A stretch of DNA of 64,000 nucleotides from Pseudomonas chlororaphis (GCA_001023535.1 CP011020.1:372001-436000), one strand, 5' to 3'; shown: positions 42,201 through 50,473, numbered from the stretch's first letter. The notes: a model not told the origin generated them from the sequence alone. Program-made: numbers and translations.

Positions 42201-43818
42201 TGCGATCAGCTGGCGCAGGTGCCATCAGCGCGGCGACGTAGCGGTAGCCGGTGTCATCGAGGTGACCCTGGCCGCGGATCTTGTATTCGAGCGCCAGCAT
42301 CGGCAGTTGGATGCGCAGTTGAGAGGTGTACAGCTGCTCGCGGCGGCTCGATTCGGCCGGGTCGTCGAGCAGCGTCTGCTTGATCAGTTCGGGGTAGACG
42401 CGACCGATATCGACCTGGGTGATGAGGTTCCCGACGTATTCGACGGTCAGCCATCCGGGCGCTGGCGTGTCGTCCCGCAACTTGACGATCTTGTCGCCGA
42501 CGGGCAGGGCGATCAGGTTCTGCAGGGCCAACTCGACGAGGCTCAAGCGGGTGGTCTCGATCTGGCCGGGTACCACGAAGCTTCCCCAGATCACCGGGCT
42601 GCGCACCTCGATCTCGATGGCCTCCAAATCAAGCCGCGAGGCGTCGGCATGGTCCGCGACCATCTGCTTTTTCAGCAGGTTCAGCGTGAAGTCCTTGAGC
42701 GGCTCGATGCCGTCCAGGTAGGTCTTGCCGACATGCTCCTGATTCAGGATCGACAGGTTCTTCATGTGCTGGGCAAACAGGATCTGATCGGACGGCGAGG
42801 CGTCCAGCAACCAGTGGGGCATCTGCTTCTGGAACCAGGCCACGAGGCCGTCCTCGTCGCCTTCTCCATCGCTGGCAGGGGGCTCGTAGGTTGCCCAGGT
42901 CTGCGGGGAGGAACCGATGATCCTGACCTGCTCGGCGATCATCCCGCAGGCCTTGTGATCGAAGATATTGCCCTGCGGCTCGTACAGCCGCCACTGGAGC
43001 TTGCGGTAGCTGGACGCCCCGAAATGGGCGGGCAGGGATTGCCCCAGGGCGTGCTGTGAGTCGAATTTCTGGTAACCGCTGGCGATCGAGTACTTGAGGA
43101 TGACCTCCTTCTTGTCGAGGGTGCCGATCAGCACGACGATCGAGTTGTCGCTCAGGCGCTTCACTTCAGGGCCGTCGACGTTGTCGATGTCGATCAGGTA
43201 CGCGTGGGTGTCGTACGGGTCCTTCGCCTTGCGATCCTTGTGGTCGGGGTAGTGGAACAATTGCCGGGCCATCTCGCACTCGGCCGCCGTCCAGCCCTTG
43301 ACGCGCCCGACGTTCCAGGCCTGGCGCAGCGCGCTGGAGAGTTGGTGCCAGCGAGGGCCGGATTCGCCGAGTGATTCATTCCAATACGTCAGTTGCTGCT
43401 CCTGGCAGGCCGTCCGCATGGCCGGCACCAGCTCATTGAGCAGGCGCCCGATCTGGTCGATCCGCACCGGCAAATGCACATCGGGGGAGGTGAGTGGCAA
43501 CTGGGTCAGGAAGTGCAGGCCTTCGATCAGCAGCATCGAATCGCCATTTTCATTCACCAGGCCGGCGAGCATTTCGCTGAGGGTTTCGTAGCGCGTCGGC
43601 CGTCGCACGATTTGGTCCTCGACAATGTCCCAGTCCGGCTCGCCTACCACGGTGTTGTGCGGATCGAGGTTCAGCGTGGGGTAGAGCTTCCTGAGGCCAT
43701 CGCGCAGGAGAATCGACGCGACCTCCGGATACGTGGGCCCGGCGAGCAACTGATTCAGGATCGCATCCTTGGGATTGGCATCGGCCCTGGGTATCGTGGG
43801 GGTGGCTGTGGGTGTCAT
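39205..43818 (-). CDS. Giant toxin-like protein, DUF6543 type (1537 aa)
   Basis: A 1537-residue protein with no signal peptide. It shares with the 30543-35492 product its size class, helical amino part and a central hydrophobic helical hairpin (AGWLLLNLALPYLGTAVGTA near residue 710, LLLNIALAIITHAI near 755). After it comes the module LYEQDGVWHAKMAGKWFKVQ ... GPPLISDGHGKWHIDTRLRV (about 865-930), which recurs in DUF6543 proteins of Pseudomonas. The last third is coiled-coil-like. No catalytic motif could be named. The start MTPTATPT has GGGAGACTCAG in front; a longer frame upstream reads through repeats. Intracellular delivery and toxicity are inferred from the family context. Confidence 0.75.
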   Translation of the reverse strand: MTPTATPTIPRADANPKDAILNQLLAGPTYPEVASILLRDGLRKLYPTLNLDPHNTVVGEPDWDIVEDQIVRRPTRYETLSEMLAGLVNENGDSMLLIEGLHFLTQLPLTSPDVHLPVRIDQIGRLLNELVPAMRTACQEQQLTYWNESLGESGPRWHQLSSALRQAWNVGRVKGWTAAECEMARQLFHYPDHKDRKAKDPYDTHAYLIDIDNVDGPEVKRLSDNSIVVLIGTLDKKEVILKYSIASGYQKFDSQHALGQSLPAHFGASSYRKLQWRLYEPQGNIFDHKACGMIAEQVRIIGSSPQTWATYEPPASDGEGDEDGLVAWFQKQMPHWLLDASPSDQILFAQHMKNLSILNQEHVGKTYLDGIEPLKDFTLNLLKKQMVADHADASRLDLEAIEIEVRSPVIWGSFVVPGQIETTRLSLVELALQNLIALPVGDKIVKLRDDTPAPGWLTVEYVGNLITQVDIGRVYPELIKQTLLDDPAESSRREQLYTSQLRIQLPMLALEYKIRGQGHLDDTGYRYVAALMAPAPADRKVDGKTIVLRPLAFVPELQLGDAQDVVSNMFIIGPEDSSAGPCLLYRPLLEPQLGQYPSFSNLLYAIRQTPSLRQSVLAWLPDGVRDDYGRFVFPDLLPSPWSIVAFVADPLSSLANSGPVSLTDKALGTNFLPQLFKANANALVDLADRQSVSNRENRWETFKRAGWLLLNLALPYLGTAVGTAGWLWQILDDIDKLTQGKDAADRPAKWEAFTDLLLNIALAIITHAIDRARSARGPRPLQAPQEVSELQNLPKPPHELVIERLAPLASASLPTEHYEAIRSSGALMGTSKDSARFLDSFSTDEPANPGPYQSDGALKGLYEQDGVWHAKMAGKWFKVQVEGELVSIVDAQDPAREGPPLISDGHGKWHIDTRLRVRGSGSRGIRQKVIADAQRRRIDLLASLNQFEAKKPQNQKLLTMYAVEMDEASGTAREVKRDTYIATLKAQRENYEQALKTLMEWPLFQSRPDYPRTRLGYLNAQINFTFAEMEALGERFVPALDKAKSMVTSGVRVLEQQHIDAAESMISVGDDMIERLDYMETRFIELKSVGYEGFEFIRRHRKKMPLYTSADLRLIKLDMFRHLCLTLDSVESMPEGWEAINQIVDNATVAFQSLRDAIDERSVIRLDERIDAFGSLAEQFAAIDEHLHYLGNEYTGSVRSPQLARLRKGIATLEQTTMQHLAAALDERRDRRNAGSPYEQRPRPRKKFIRARFWGLVSGEPRLSRLMEETDWVDVKNPFSGEIIVTFHRKETGEWIPHVKPDATPPTVPSLDVSVTKGQDLINGLTAFKAQMQAAVTQPDKTPAGIGMILNAHAGRMEKVSAAIQKALDQAQGVASNETFELPEAQRRSAQALRTQLEREASALYVLGFDTVLNVIKQRPPTMSSIVWLKSRNQISITKQKSRQRIKTPPYGYLDRYEIKDVKTGKTLWFADFRYSTNWVPAYAFLSARLKTIEQASQQTVATDASQALSQRQLIDRYRSEIAVDQAKEVFFQKARP

Positions 43819-43950
43819 CTGAGTCTCCCTGTCTCGCGACGTATGGAATGGCGAAGCCGAGCGCTTCGGGATTTCCATGCTAGCGGCGCGGAAAACAGGG
43901 CGGCGGTAACTATGTATGGGGCTTTTGGGGGAGGTGGCTGGGGGATCGCC

Positions 43951-44390
43951 ATCGCGAGCAAGCTCGCTCCCACACTGCAATCACGGGTATACCCGGGACT
44001 ACAAACCCCACCGACCCTGTGGGAGCGGGCTTGCCCGCGAAGGCGCCAGCCCATTCAACACGGCGGCGCCTGACACCGCCATCGCGAGCAAGCTCGCTCC
44101 CACACTGCAATCACGGGTATACCCGGGACTACAAACCCCACCGACCCTGTGGGAGCGGGCTTGCCCGCGAAGGCGCCAGCCCATCCAACACGGCGGCGCC
44201 TGACATACCACCATCGCGAGCAAGCTCGCTCCCACACTGCAATCACGGGTATACCCGGGACTACAAACCCCACCGACCCTGTGGGAGCGGGCTTGCCCGC
44301 GAAGGCGCCAGCCCATTCAACACGGCGGTGCCTGACACCGCCATCGCGAGCAAGCTCGCTCCCACACTGGAATCACGGGTATACCCAGCT
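43951..44390. repeat. Tandem array of ~130-bp REP-containing units
   Basis: Three near-identical units begin at 43951, 44081 and 44213, and a fourth, truncated unit begins at 44343. Each full unit holds ATCGCGAGCAAGCTCGCTCC, a CGGGTATACCCG palindrome, an opposed GGGAGCGGGCTTGCCCGCG REP and a CCAGCCCAT spacer ending in CGGCGGCGCCTGAC. Unit differences are only a few bases, and one unit has a two-base insertion. It fills most of the 606-base gap between the giant gene and the polyamine-binding-protein gene; no gene is seen in the gap. Confidence 0.9.
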
Positions 44391-44424
44391 TTCACACCCC
44401 CAGGCCAGGGACGACCTCACCGTT

Positions 44425-45525
44425 CTATTGACCCGACTTGATCCTCGTCCAAGCCCGCGTGCGCGCCCGTTCGGCGTCCCGTGGCAAGGGTTGCAACGTA
44501 TACAGCGTGGCCATGGCCGCTTCGGTCGGGTACAGGTTGGGGTTTTGGCGGATCGCCGGGTCGACCATTTCCGTGGCGTCCTTGTTCGGGTTCGGGTAAC
44601 CGACGAAGTCGCTGACCGGGGCGATTACCTGTGGTTGCAGCAGATAGTTGATGAAGGTGTAGGCATCTTCCGGGTTCTTCGCCCCCTTGGGGATGGCGAG
44701 CATGTCGAACCAGATCGGCGCGCCTTCCTTGGGCAAGCGCATGTCCACGACAACGCCGTTCTTGGCATCCTTGGCCCGGTTGGCCGCCTGGGAGAAGCTG
44801 CCGGAGTAACCGACCGCCACGCAGATGTCGCCATTGGCGATGTCGGCCATGTACTTGGACGAGTGGAAATAGGTGATGTACGGACGGATCTTCATCAACA
44901 GTGCTTCGGCCTTGGCGTAGTCCGCCGGCTTCTTGCTGTTGGGGTCCAGTCCCAGGTGCTGCAAGGCCAGGGGCAGGATTTCCGATGGCGAATCGAGCAG
45001 CGCCACGCCACATTGCTTGAGCTTGCTGATGTTCTCTTCCTTGAAGATCAGGTCCCAACTGTTCACCGGCGCGCTGTCACCCAGGGCGGCCTTGACCTTG
45101 TCCGGGTTGAAGCCGATCAGAATGGTGCCGTACATGTAGGGCACGGCGAATTGGTTGCCCGGGTCGTTGGCTTCGATCAGCTTCATCAGCTTGGGATCGA
45201 GGTGATTCCAGTTCGGCAGCTTGCTGCGGTCCAGGGGCTGGAACACCCCGGCTTCGATCTGCTTGGCCAGGAAAACATTGGACGGCACCACCACGTCGTA
45301 ACCCGAGTTACCGGTCAGCAGCTTGGCTTCCAGGGCCTCGTTGGTGTCGAAGATGTCATAGACCAGCTTGACCTGGCTGTGCTGCGCCTTGAAATCCTCC
45401 AGCGCCTTGGGCGTGATGTAGTCGAACCAGTTGTAGACCCGCAGGGTCCGCTCTTCGGCGTGTACCGCGCCGCCGAACAGCGCAGCACACAGGGCTGGAA
45501 CCATCAAACGCTTGAGTCTGCTCAT
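44425..45525 (-). CDS. Putrescine/polyamine ABC transporter substrate-binding protein (PotF/SpuD-like)
   Basis: A 366-residue periplasmic protein with a signal peptide (LMVPALCAALFGGAVHAEE). The mature opening LRVYNWFDYITPKALEDF, YDVVVPSNVFLAKQI and AVPYMYGTILIGFNPDKV are typical of spermidine/putrescine-binding proteins. The start MSRLKRL is chosen for AGGAAG upstream. It follows the acetylpolyamine hydrolase gene by 11 bases, so both are one operon; no permease or ATPase is encoded here. It may deliver acetylated polyamines or scavenged polyamines through another importer. Confidence 0.92.
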   Translation of the reverse strand: MSRLKRLMVPALCAALFGGAVHAEERTLRVYNWFDYITPKALEDFKAQHSQVKLVYDIFDTNEALEAKLLTGNSGYDVVVPSNVFLAKQIEAGVFQPLDRSKLPNWNHLDPKLMKLIEANDPGNQFAVPYMYGTILIGFNPDKVKAALGDSAPVNSWDLIFKEENISKLKQCGVALLDSPSEILPLALQHLGLDPNSKKPADYAKAEALLMKIRPYITYFHSSKYMADIANGDICVAVGYSGSFSQAANRAKDAKNGVVVDMRLPKEGAPIWFDMLAIPKGAKNPEDAYTFINYLLQPQVIAPVSDFVGYPNPNKDATEMVDPAIRQNPNLYPTEAAMATLYTLQPLPRDAERARTRAWTRIKSGQ

Positions 45526-45536
45526 GCTTTTCTTCC

Positions 45537-46568
45537 TCATTGGGCGCTTTGGAAACCTTCAAGGACATTCACGGCATTGATGCCGATTTCTGCCACCGCG
45601 TACCCGCCTTCCATCACGAACAGGGTCGGCTTGCCGAGTGCGGCGATGCGTTTGCCCATCGCCAGGTAATCCGGGCTGTCGAGCTTGAATTGGGAGATCG
45701 GGTCGTCCTTGAACGTGTCCACACCCAGGGACACGACAATCACATCGGCGTCGTAGCCACGGATTTCGCCACAGGCCTGCTCCAGCGCCGCGCTCCAGGT
45801 GTCCCAGCCCGAGCCGGCCGGCAAAGGATAGTTGAAGTTGAAACCTTCACCGTCGCCCTCGCCGTGCTCGTCGGCGTAACCCAGGAAAAACGGAAACTCC
45901 GCCTCTGGATGGCCGTGGATCGAGGCGAACAACACGTCGCTGCGCCCGTAGAAAATCGACTGGGTGCCATTGCCGTGGTGGTAATCCACATCGAGGATGG
46001 CGACCTTGCGATGACCCTGGTCTAGAAAGGCCTGGGCGGCGATGGCGGCGTTGTTGAGGTAGCAATAACCGCCCATCAAGTCACCGGCGGCGTGATGCCC
46101 CGGCGGGCGGCACAACGCAAACGCACTGCGGGCGCCGGCCTGAATGTCGGCCTGGGCGGTCAGGGCCACCTGGGCGGCGCTGTAGGCCGCTTGCCAGGTG
46201 CCGGCAGTGATCGGCGCGCCGCCATCGAAACTGTAATAGCCGAGCTGGCCGTGCAGGCTGGTCGGCATGACCGTGCGCAACGTCCGCGCCGGCCAGGTGT
46301 AGGGCAACAGATCCCCCTCGCGATTGAACGCGGCCCAGCGCTCCCAGGCCCCTTTGAAAAACGCCAGGTACGCCGCGCTGTGGATACGCTGGATCGGCCC
46401 GAGACCAAAATCCCGTGGTGCCTCGACCGGGCCCAACGCCCGCGCCTTGACTCGCTCCAGCACATGATCGGCCCGCGAAGGCATCTCGAAACAGGGCATC
46501 AACTGCCCATCCATCAACTCACAGCGGCCGTGATGCAGGTGGTGATCGTCGGAATAGATCGTCAGCAT
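45537..46568 (-). CDS. aphA: Acetylpolyamine amidohydrolase (histone-deacetylase family)
   Basis: A 343-residue zinc hydrolase. The deacetylase motifs are all present: RPPGHHA, GGYCYLNNAAIA, zinc ligands in LDVDYHHGNGTQSIFY and the later SLGVDTFKDDP ligand region, with GGYA near the end. The opening MLTIYSDDHHLHHGRCE is typical of acetylpolyamine amidohydrolases, which split acetylputrescine, acetylcadaverine or acetylspermidine into polyamine and acetate. From memory P. aeruginosa has the same pairing with a polyamine-binding protein. It is the first gene of the operon. Confidence 0.92.
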   Translation of the reverse strand: MLTIYSDDHHLHHGRCELMDGQLMPCFEMPSRADHVLERVKARALGPVEAPRDFGLGPIQRIHSAAYLAFFKGAWERWAAFNREGDLLPYTWPARTLRTVMPTSLHGQLGYYSFDGGAPITAGTWQAAYSAAQVALTAQADIQAGARSAFALCRPPGHHAAGDLMGGYCYLNNAAIAAQAFLDQGHRKVAILDVDYHHGNGTQSIFYGRSDVLFASIHGHPEAEFPFFLGYADEHGEGDGEGFNFNYPLPAGSGWDTWSAALEQACGEIRGYDADVIVVSLGVDTFKDDPISQFKLDSPDYLAMGKRIAALGKPTLFVMEGGYAVAEIGINAVNVLEGFQSAQ

Positions 46569-46726
46569 TTATTGTTCTCCGCAAGGCTGTTCCAGTAACT
46601 GACAGTCTTGCGGGATGCGCTGTTGGAGAGAACGGCAGGAGCGGCCAAAAGGGGATCGAAATGGCCAAAAGGTTTGACCGTAAATGGCTCTTTGTGGGGG
46701 GCCAAGGAGAGCCCGGCACTCTCTCT

Positions 46727-46772
46727 GTGGCGAGGGGATTTATCCCCGTTGGGGTGCGAAGCAGCCCCAAAA
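46727..46772. repeat. Degenerate REP of the GGGGATTTATCCCC class
   Basis: GTGGCGAGGGGATTTATCCC with an adjacent GGGGTGCGAAGCAGCCCC dyad. This is a third REP class common in fluorescent pseudomonads. It is the only structure seen in the 370-base gap (46569-46938) between aphA and the DUF4411 gene; I see no gene there. Confidence 0.7.
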
Positions 46773-46938
46773 ACTCAACGCGGTCTATCTGGCTGCCTAG
46801 TCAGCCGACATTCTGAGGGAGACGAAAAGAGTTCACTATGAGCTCAAACAGCGAGGTTGTCGGTGTCCGACATTACTCAATGGGTCATTGCCTTGCTGAT
46901 GTCCTTTCTGCTCGATCAATTCAAATGAGTTGAATTCA

Positions 46939-47418
46939 TCATCCGAAAACCGCTTGTGATCGCTTGATGTAGTCGAGGAAGTTGATCCAGGGGGTTTGCA
47001 CACTTTCCATATTGCAAACAGCAGGAATCTTCCAATTGCGTTTGAGCTTGTTCGCGGAAGGTTGAAACGCCTCATCCGTGACTAACTCGCAGCCATGTAG
47101 CTTCGCGGTGGCAATGATGTATAGATCGTTTTCATCAACCCCAGCACCGTATTTGTCTTCTTCGATCTCGAGCAATCCCTTGATGCGAAAGGCTTCCAAC
47201 AGGATCGCCTCGGTCACGGGCATCTTTTGCAGACCTGCATCCTTCAGCCAAGTCACGCACTCCGGTGCTTTGTGTCCAACCTCTTCGGCGGCAATCTCGG
47301 ACATCCGAATCACCCCTTGCATCACTCGATCCGCCATCCATGCCCAAAGACCCGGAAACTGCGCGATAGGGTAGTTATCCCATGCGTAAAGCATGGATGA
47401 GGCATCAAACACCTGCAT
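46939..47418 (-). CDS. DUF4411 PIN-like protein (probable toxin)
   Basis: A 159-residue protein. Acidic residues typical of PIN nucleases are in the opening VFDASSMLYAWDNYP, in the central acidic segment around EIEEDKY, in VDENDLYIIATAKLHG and in ELVTDE. DUF4411 members are small PIN-fold proteins usually encoded next to an XRE/ImmA-IrrE gene, as here, and are considered toxins of type II toxin-antitoxin modules. The start overlaps the upstream gene by 14 bases. Base composition is lower in GC than the neighbouring core genes, pointing to horizontal acquisition. Confidence 0.85.
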   Translation of the reverse strand: MQVFDASSMLYAWDNYPIAQFPGLWAWMADRVMQGVIRMSEIAAEEVGHKAPECVTWLKDAGLQKMPVTEAILLEAFRIKGLLEIEEDKYGAGVDENDLYIIATAKLHGCELVTDEAFQPSANKLKRNWKIPAVCNMESVQTPWINFLDYIKRSQAVFG

Positions 47419-48553
47419 AGAAGCGTTCCAGCTTGTGCAGGTCCGAGATCTTAAGGTTGTCGAGATAGCTGCTTGCCTTGGCGAGAGTGATACGACGAGC
47501 GTTCATGGCTTCCAGCACTGTGCGCACGTAACCATCGCCAAAAATGTGCCGGGGTTCGCGATTGCGGTGCTCTCGGCTGCCACCCTCTTTTTCAGGCACT
47601 ACTCGTTGCGTGCTCCACCGCCGGTATGCGGCATAGGCTTCGCTTGGCAAACGTCCGGCATCCATCAGACGCCGTAGGATCATCTCGCCGCTCACACCCC
47701 ACGCCCTGCGTTGTGGTTCCAGCCAGCCATCGAATTCGGCCGCCTCAACAGGGCGCTCATTGTCATGAATGCTCAACAGAAACCGATCGGGGACCAATAG
47801 ATGGCCGGCGAAGGCGTTCGCTTCTTGCTCTTCATCGTCCGTCGAATACAAATCCTCTTCATCGTCAATCGAGCTTGCACGATGGATAAGTAGGTGCCCC
47901 AACTCATGCATCAACGTGAAGCTTTGGCGGGTATCTGCATCTTGCTTTTTAACGACGATTACCGGGCATTCAGAATCGTAGAGCGAAAAACCGAGAATCG
48001 GGTTTTCTTTGGCAATCTGCCATTTACCGTTGTAGCCATTGCTGCGGAAAACCAGCAGACCGCGCGCTTCGATGGCCTTACGATAACTGTCAAAATTGTT
48101 GCGGCTCGCCAGGCCTAGCCATTCACGCACACGGCTGGCCGCATCGGGGATGCTCAGGCCTGCCAGGTCGGGCGGCGAGAAACGCACGACCTCCGTCGGA
48201 TCAAGCTCCTCACGTAGTGCAAGGTACACGGTGCGATGGTGCTCCACTCGCTCAACCAGCAGCTTCAGGTGATGCGAAAGCTCCGGTTTCTGATTGCTCA
48301 AGGTGCGGAACTGCGGCGAGTGCACCTTTGCCTCGTTGACCGGCCCTGGCTCCATGAAAAATAAGGTGCCTCGCCCGAAAAAGGCCGCCAGCTTACGCAG
48401 CTGGTTGAAGGTCAGCCCCGCCTCGCCGGCCATCACTTTTTCAAAGCTGGCAGGTGCTATATCGATCTGACGGGCGAGCTCGTCCCGAGTCATACCGTGA
48501 TCGGTACAACACCAGTCTATCCGCGCGAGATTGATTGATTGGATACGTTCCAT
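47405..48553 (-). CDS. XRE/ImmA-IrrE-type regulator with zinc metallopeptidase motif (probable antitoxin)
   Basis: A 382-residue two-domain protein. The amino part is an XRE helix-turn-helix (MTRDELARQIDIAPASFEKV), and the middle carries the zinc peptidase motif HELGHLLIHR. This COG2856 architecture occurs with DUF4411 toxins and in phage-element regulation, where the peptidase part can cleave a repressor. The start MERIQSIN is chosen over a Met 36 bases earlier because the conserved part begins there. It is upstream of the DUF4411 gene in the same transcript. Confidence 0.87.
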   Translation of the reverse strand: MERIQSINLARIDWCCTDHGMTRDELARQIDIAPASFEKVMAGEAGLTFNQLRKLAAFFGRGTLFFMEPGPVNEAKVHSPQFRTLSNQKPELSHHLKLLVERVEHHRTVYLALREELDPTEVVRFSPPDLAGLSIPDAASRVREWLGLASRNNFDSYRKAIEARGLLVFRSNGYNGKWQIAKENPILGFSLYDSECPVIVVKKQDADTRQSFTLMHELGHLLIHRASSIDDEEDLYSTDDEEQEANAFAGHLLVPDRFLLSIHDNERPVEAAEFDGWLEPQRRAWGVSGEMILRRLMDAGRLPSEAYAAYRRWSTQRVVPEKEGGSREHRNREPRHIFGDGYVRTVLEAMNARRITLAKASSYLDNLKISDLHKLERFYAGV

Positions 48554-48670
48554 GATTTGAGTATATAGACGGTGTGTACCGGTGAACATGAGCCACCAAA
48601 GCTAGCTGCCGAAAGCTTGATGCGGTCGGGCCTATGACTTTCCCGGGGAGCTAGCATGCCTGAGTGTCAT

Positions 48671-48789
48671 CGATACCGGCTCGGCCAGTGGTGAGGAAAC
48701 GATAGAGCCCGAGGGCAAGGCTGAAAAGCCGGCGGGTTCTGGTGCGGTTGTAGGCAAAGGCGCAAGGATATGTGGCTTGGAGGTGCGGT
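48671..48789 (+). repeat. Dispersed repeat, copy A
   Basis: Begins CGATACCGGCTCGGCCAGTG and includes AAACGATAGAGCCC, GCGGGTTCTGG and GTTGTAGGCAAAGGCGCAAG. Similar copies in the same orientation occur at 49701-49800 and 52808-52900. It lies in the 337-base gap between the XRE gene and the YwqG-like gene, where I find no gene. Not a REP; its nature is unknown. Confidence 0.75.
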
Positions 48790-48890
48790 GGTCAGATCCT
48801 GGTTTGACTCTCATAAGACGGAGAAGCAGGAGCCAGCATCCACGTGAATGTTATTGAAGGGGGCGCCCCTTGATAGCCCGTTTTTCACTG

Positions 48891-49586
48891 TCAGTAAAAA
48901 TCATAATAAAGCGCCCATTCCCCAGTTTCGTTGTGCCTCCAGAACATCAGGCTCCCACTGTCGACCACGTTCAGATTGATCTTCGCGTCCGATGAGATCT
49001 GGAACACAAACTCAAAGCCTTCACCCGGATCGACCCCCGACTGGCAGAACGAGGGGTAACCGCCGAACTTGTGTTCGTAGGTGTGAGTGACTAGGTCGTA
49101 ATAGCTCTGTATCTCGCCCGCGCGTTCCAGGGCGAGAATTTCTTGCTCCAGGTCCTCCGGCACACCACCGCCATCCCACAGTGGAAAGTCCTCCGGCACC
49201 ACTTGCGCTGTCAGCGGGAAGGGTTTGAGGAATGTGCCGGCCACCGGCAGAGACTTGCGCACCAACACATCATCCGGCCCATATTCACGGATGACCCAAT
49301 TATTCCCCATCGGCTCGAAGTGCTCGGGAAGCGGGTTTGAAATGAACACCGTCAGCACCCGAACCCCGGCCAGCAGCGAGCTGTTGACGGGCAGGGCGGG
49401 CAGGTAGAACTGCGCATAGGGCAGCAACGGTTGCCCGGCCTGATTGGTGGGCACCTCTTCATCGGGGCGGAATAGAAAGACGTCGCCCAGCCAGCTTTCT
49501 TCATCAGTCCCGGTAGGACGAAAGCCGCCGGCAATAAGCTTCACGGCGGGGCGGGCTAGGCGTTGTTTGATTTCCTGGATGTCCAT
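48891..49586 (-). CDS. YwqG-like protein (DUF1963 family)
   Basis: A 231-residue cytosolic protein. The family call rests on the overall layout: KLIAGGFRPTGTDEESWLGD, an LPYAQFYLPALP strand, the H-K-F-G-G-Y-P-S-F-C-Q motif that matches the G-G-Y-P-x-x-x-Q hallmark, and LNVVDSGSLMFWR near the end. DUF1963 proteins have no known biochemical role; some are immunity proteins for polymorphic toxins. It is flanked on both sides by copies of the dispersed repeat. Confidence 0.7.
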   Translation of the reverse strand: MDIQEIKQRLARPAVKLIAGGFRPTGTDEESWLGDVFLFRPDEEVPTNQAGQPLLPYAQFYLPALPVNSSLLAGVRVLTVFISNPLPEHFEPMGNNWVIREYGPDDVLVRKSLPVAGTFLKPFPLTAQVVPEDFPLWDGGGVPEDLEQEILALERAGEIQSYYDLVTHTYEHKFGGYPSFCQSGVDPGEGFEFVFQISSDAKINLNVVDSGSLMFWRHNETGEWALYYDFY

Positions 49587-49700
49587 GGATGTAGACCTTC
49601 CTTTTGCTACAGATATAGGGGCCGCAGAGTTGCAGTGTGCGGGAGGGAATGGCAGCGCTTTCTACCCGAGCCTGGGTACATAGGCAGCTTCCTGGATTAC

Positions 49701-49800
49701 CGATACGGCTCGGCCAGCGGTGAGGAGACGATAGAGCTTGAGGGCAAGGCGGACAAGCCGGCGGATTCTGGTTGGGTTGTAGGCCAAAGCGCAGGATGGG
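49701..49800 (+). repeat. Dispersed repeat, copy B
   Basis: Begins CGATACGGCTCGGCCAGCGG and shares GACGATAGAGC, GGGCAAGGCGGACAAGCC, GGATTCTGG and GGTTGTAGGCCAAAGCGCA with copy A. It lies on the other side of the YwqG-like gene. Confidence 0.75.
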
Positions 49801-49826
49801 AAAAGCTGAAGTTCGAGCACCGAATC

Positions 49827-49958
49827 TGTGGCGAGGGAGCTTGCTCCCGCTCGGCGGCGCAGCCGTCGTAAAACCGGTCGATGCGGTCTACCAGCGAGAC
49901 TGCATCAACGTCTCATGGGGTGGGTTCGCCACCCAGCAGGAGCAAGCTCCCTGCCATC
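49827..49958. repeat. REP doublet of the GGGAGCTTGCTCCC class
   Basis: GTGGCGAGGGAGCTTGCTCC and the opposed AGGAGCAAGCTCCCTGCCAT about 90 bases apart. It is in the 887-base stretch (49587-50473), which otherwise holds repeat copy B, a possible 44-codon gene and a long inverted repeat. Confidence 0.8.
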
Positions 49959-50129
49959 TACAGCTCCACGGGTGGAGTTTCGTCAGCTAAAGCTCGTGGT
50001 AGTCGATTAGCGGCACTTTGCCTCAATCAGAAAAGGGGAAAGGGCCGATAACCAACGAAAGAAGCGAGATAGGTGGCTATGTGCTACGTTTTCAATGCTA
50101 CTCATCTATCGTTCCTTCCGGGGGTATGT

Positions 50130-50264
50130 ATGTTTACTGATATCAAGCCTGGTCCGAAACCTAAGCGCGAAGACGGCAAGGAGGACCGCAGGCGGCACGT
50201 GAATCCACCCAACGATAAAAAACATCCAACTTTACCTATCCACAAGCACAAGCCTGGAGATTAA
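50130..50264 (+). CDS. Possible small basic protein (44 aa)
   Basis: Not recognised. The product begins MFTDIKPGPKPKREDGKEDR and stays rich in Lys, Pro, His and Asp up to KHKPGD. A GGGGG run stands about eight bases before the ATG. It has no membrane segment and looks disordered. Small basic proteins of this style occur in pseudomonads, but this one is supported only by its ribosome site and composition. Confidence 0.35.
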   Translation: MFTDIKPGPKPKREDGKEDRRRHVNPPNDKKHPTLPIHKHKPGD

Positions 50265-50408
50265 CTGCTGACCGACAGGCCTGGAGAGAAGTAAGAAATT
50301 TTTTGTTGAATGTACATCGCGGACCGTTTTGGTCCGCATCAAACATTACATGGAAGAGACGAGTATGGCTGGAAATGAAATCGTGGTGGTCATACCCGGC
50401 AGAAATTA

Positions 50409-50465
50409 GGGACAGACCACGATTTTTAGTTAACTTCGCTCCGCCTCATAATCGTGGTCTGTCCC
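50409..50465. repeat. 16-bp perfect inverted repeat downstream of the Shedu gene
   Basis: GGGACAGACCACGATT and AATCGTGGTCTGTCCC, 25 bases apart. It begins nine bases after the Shedu stop codon. It could be the terminator of that gene or the end of a small mobile element; the GACAGACCACG motif recurs in other bacterial genomes at transposon-related sites, from memory. Confidence 0.65.
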
Positions 50466-50473
50466 CGTGCTCT

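Noticed and set aside
43951..44390. CRISPR array
   Set aside because: The unit of 130 bases is repeated nearly whole, with no variable spacers; the parts are REP palindromes.
46519..46770. Short minus-strand open frame overlapping the aphA start
   Set aside because: It reads through a REP and the aphA start and has no ribosome site or similarity.
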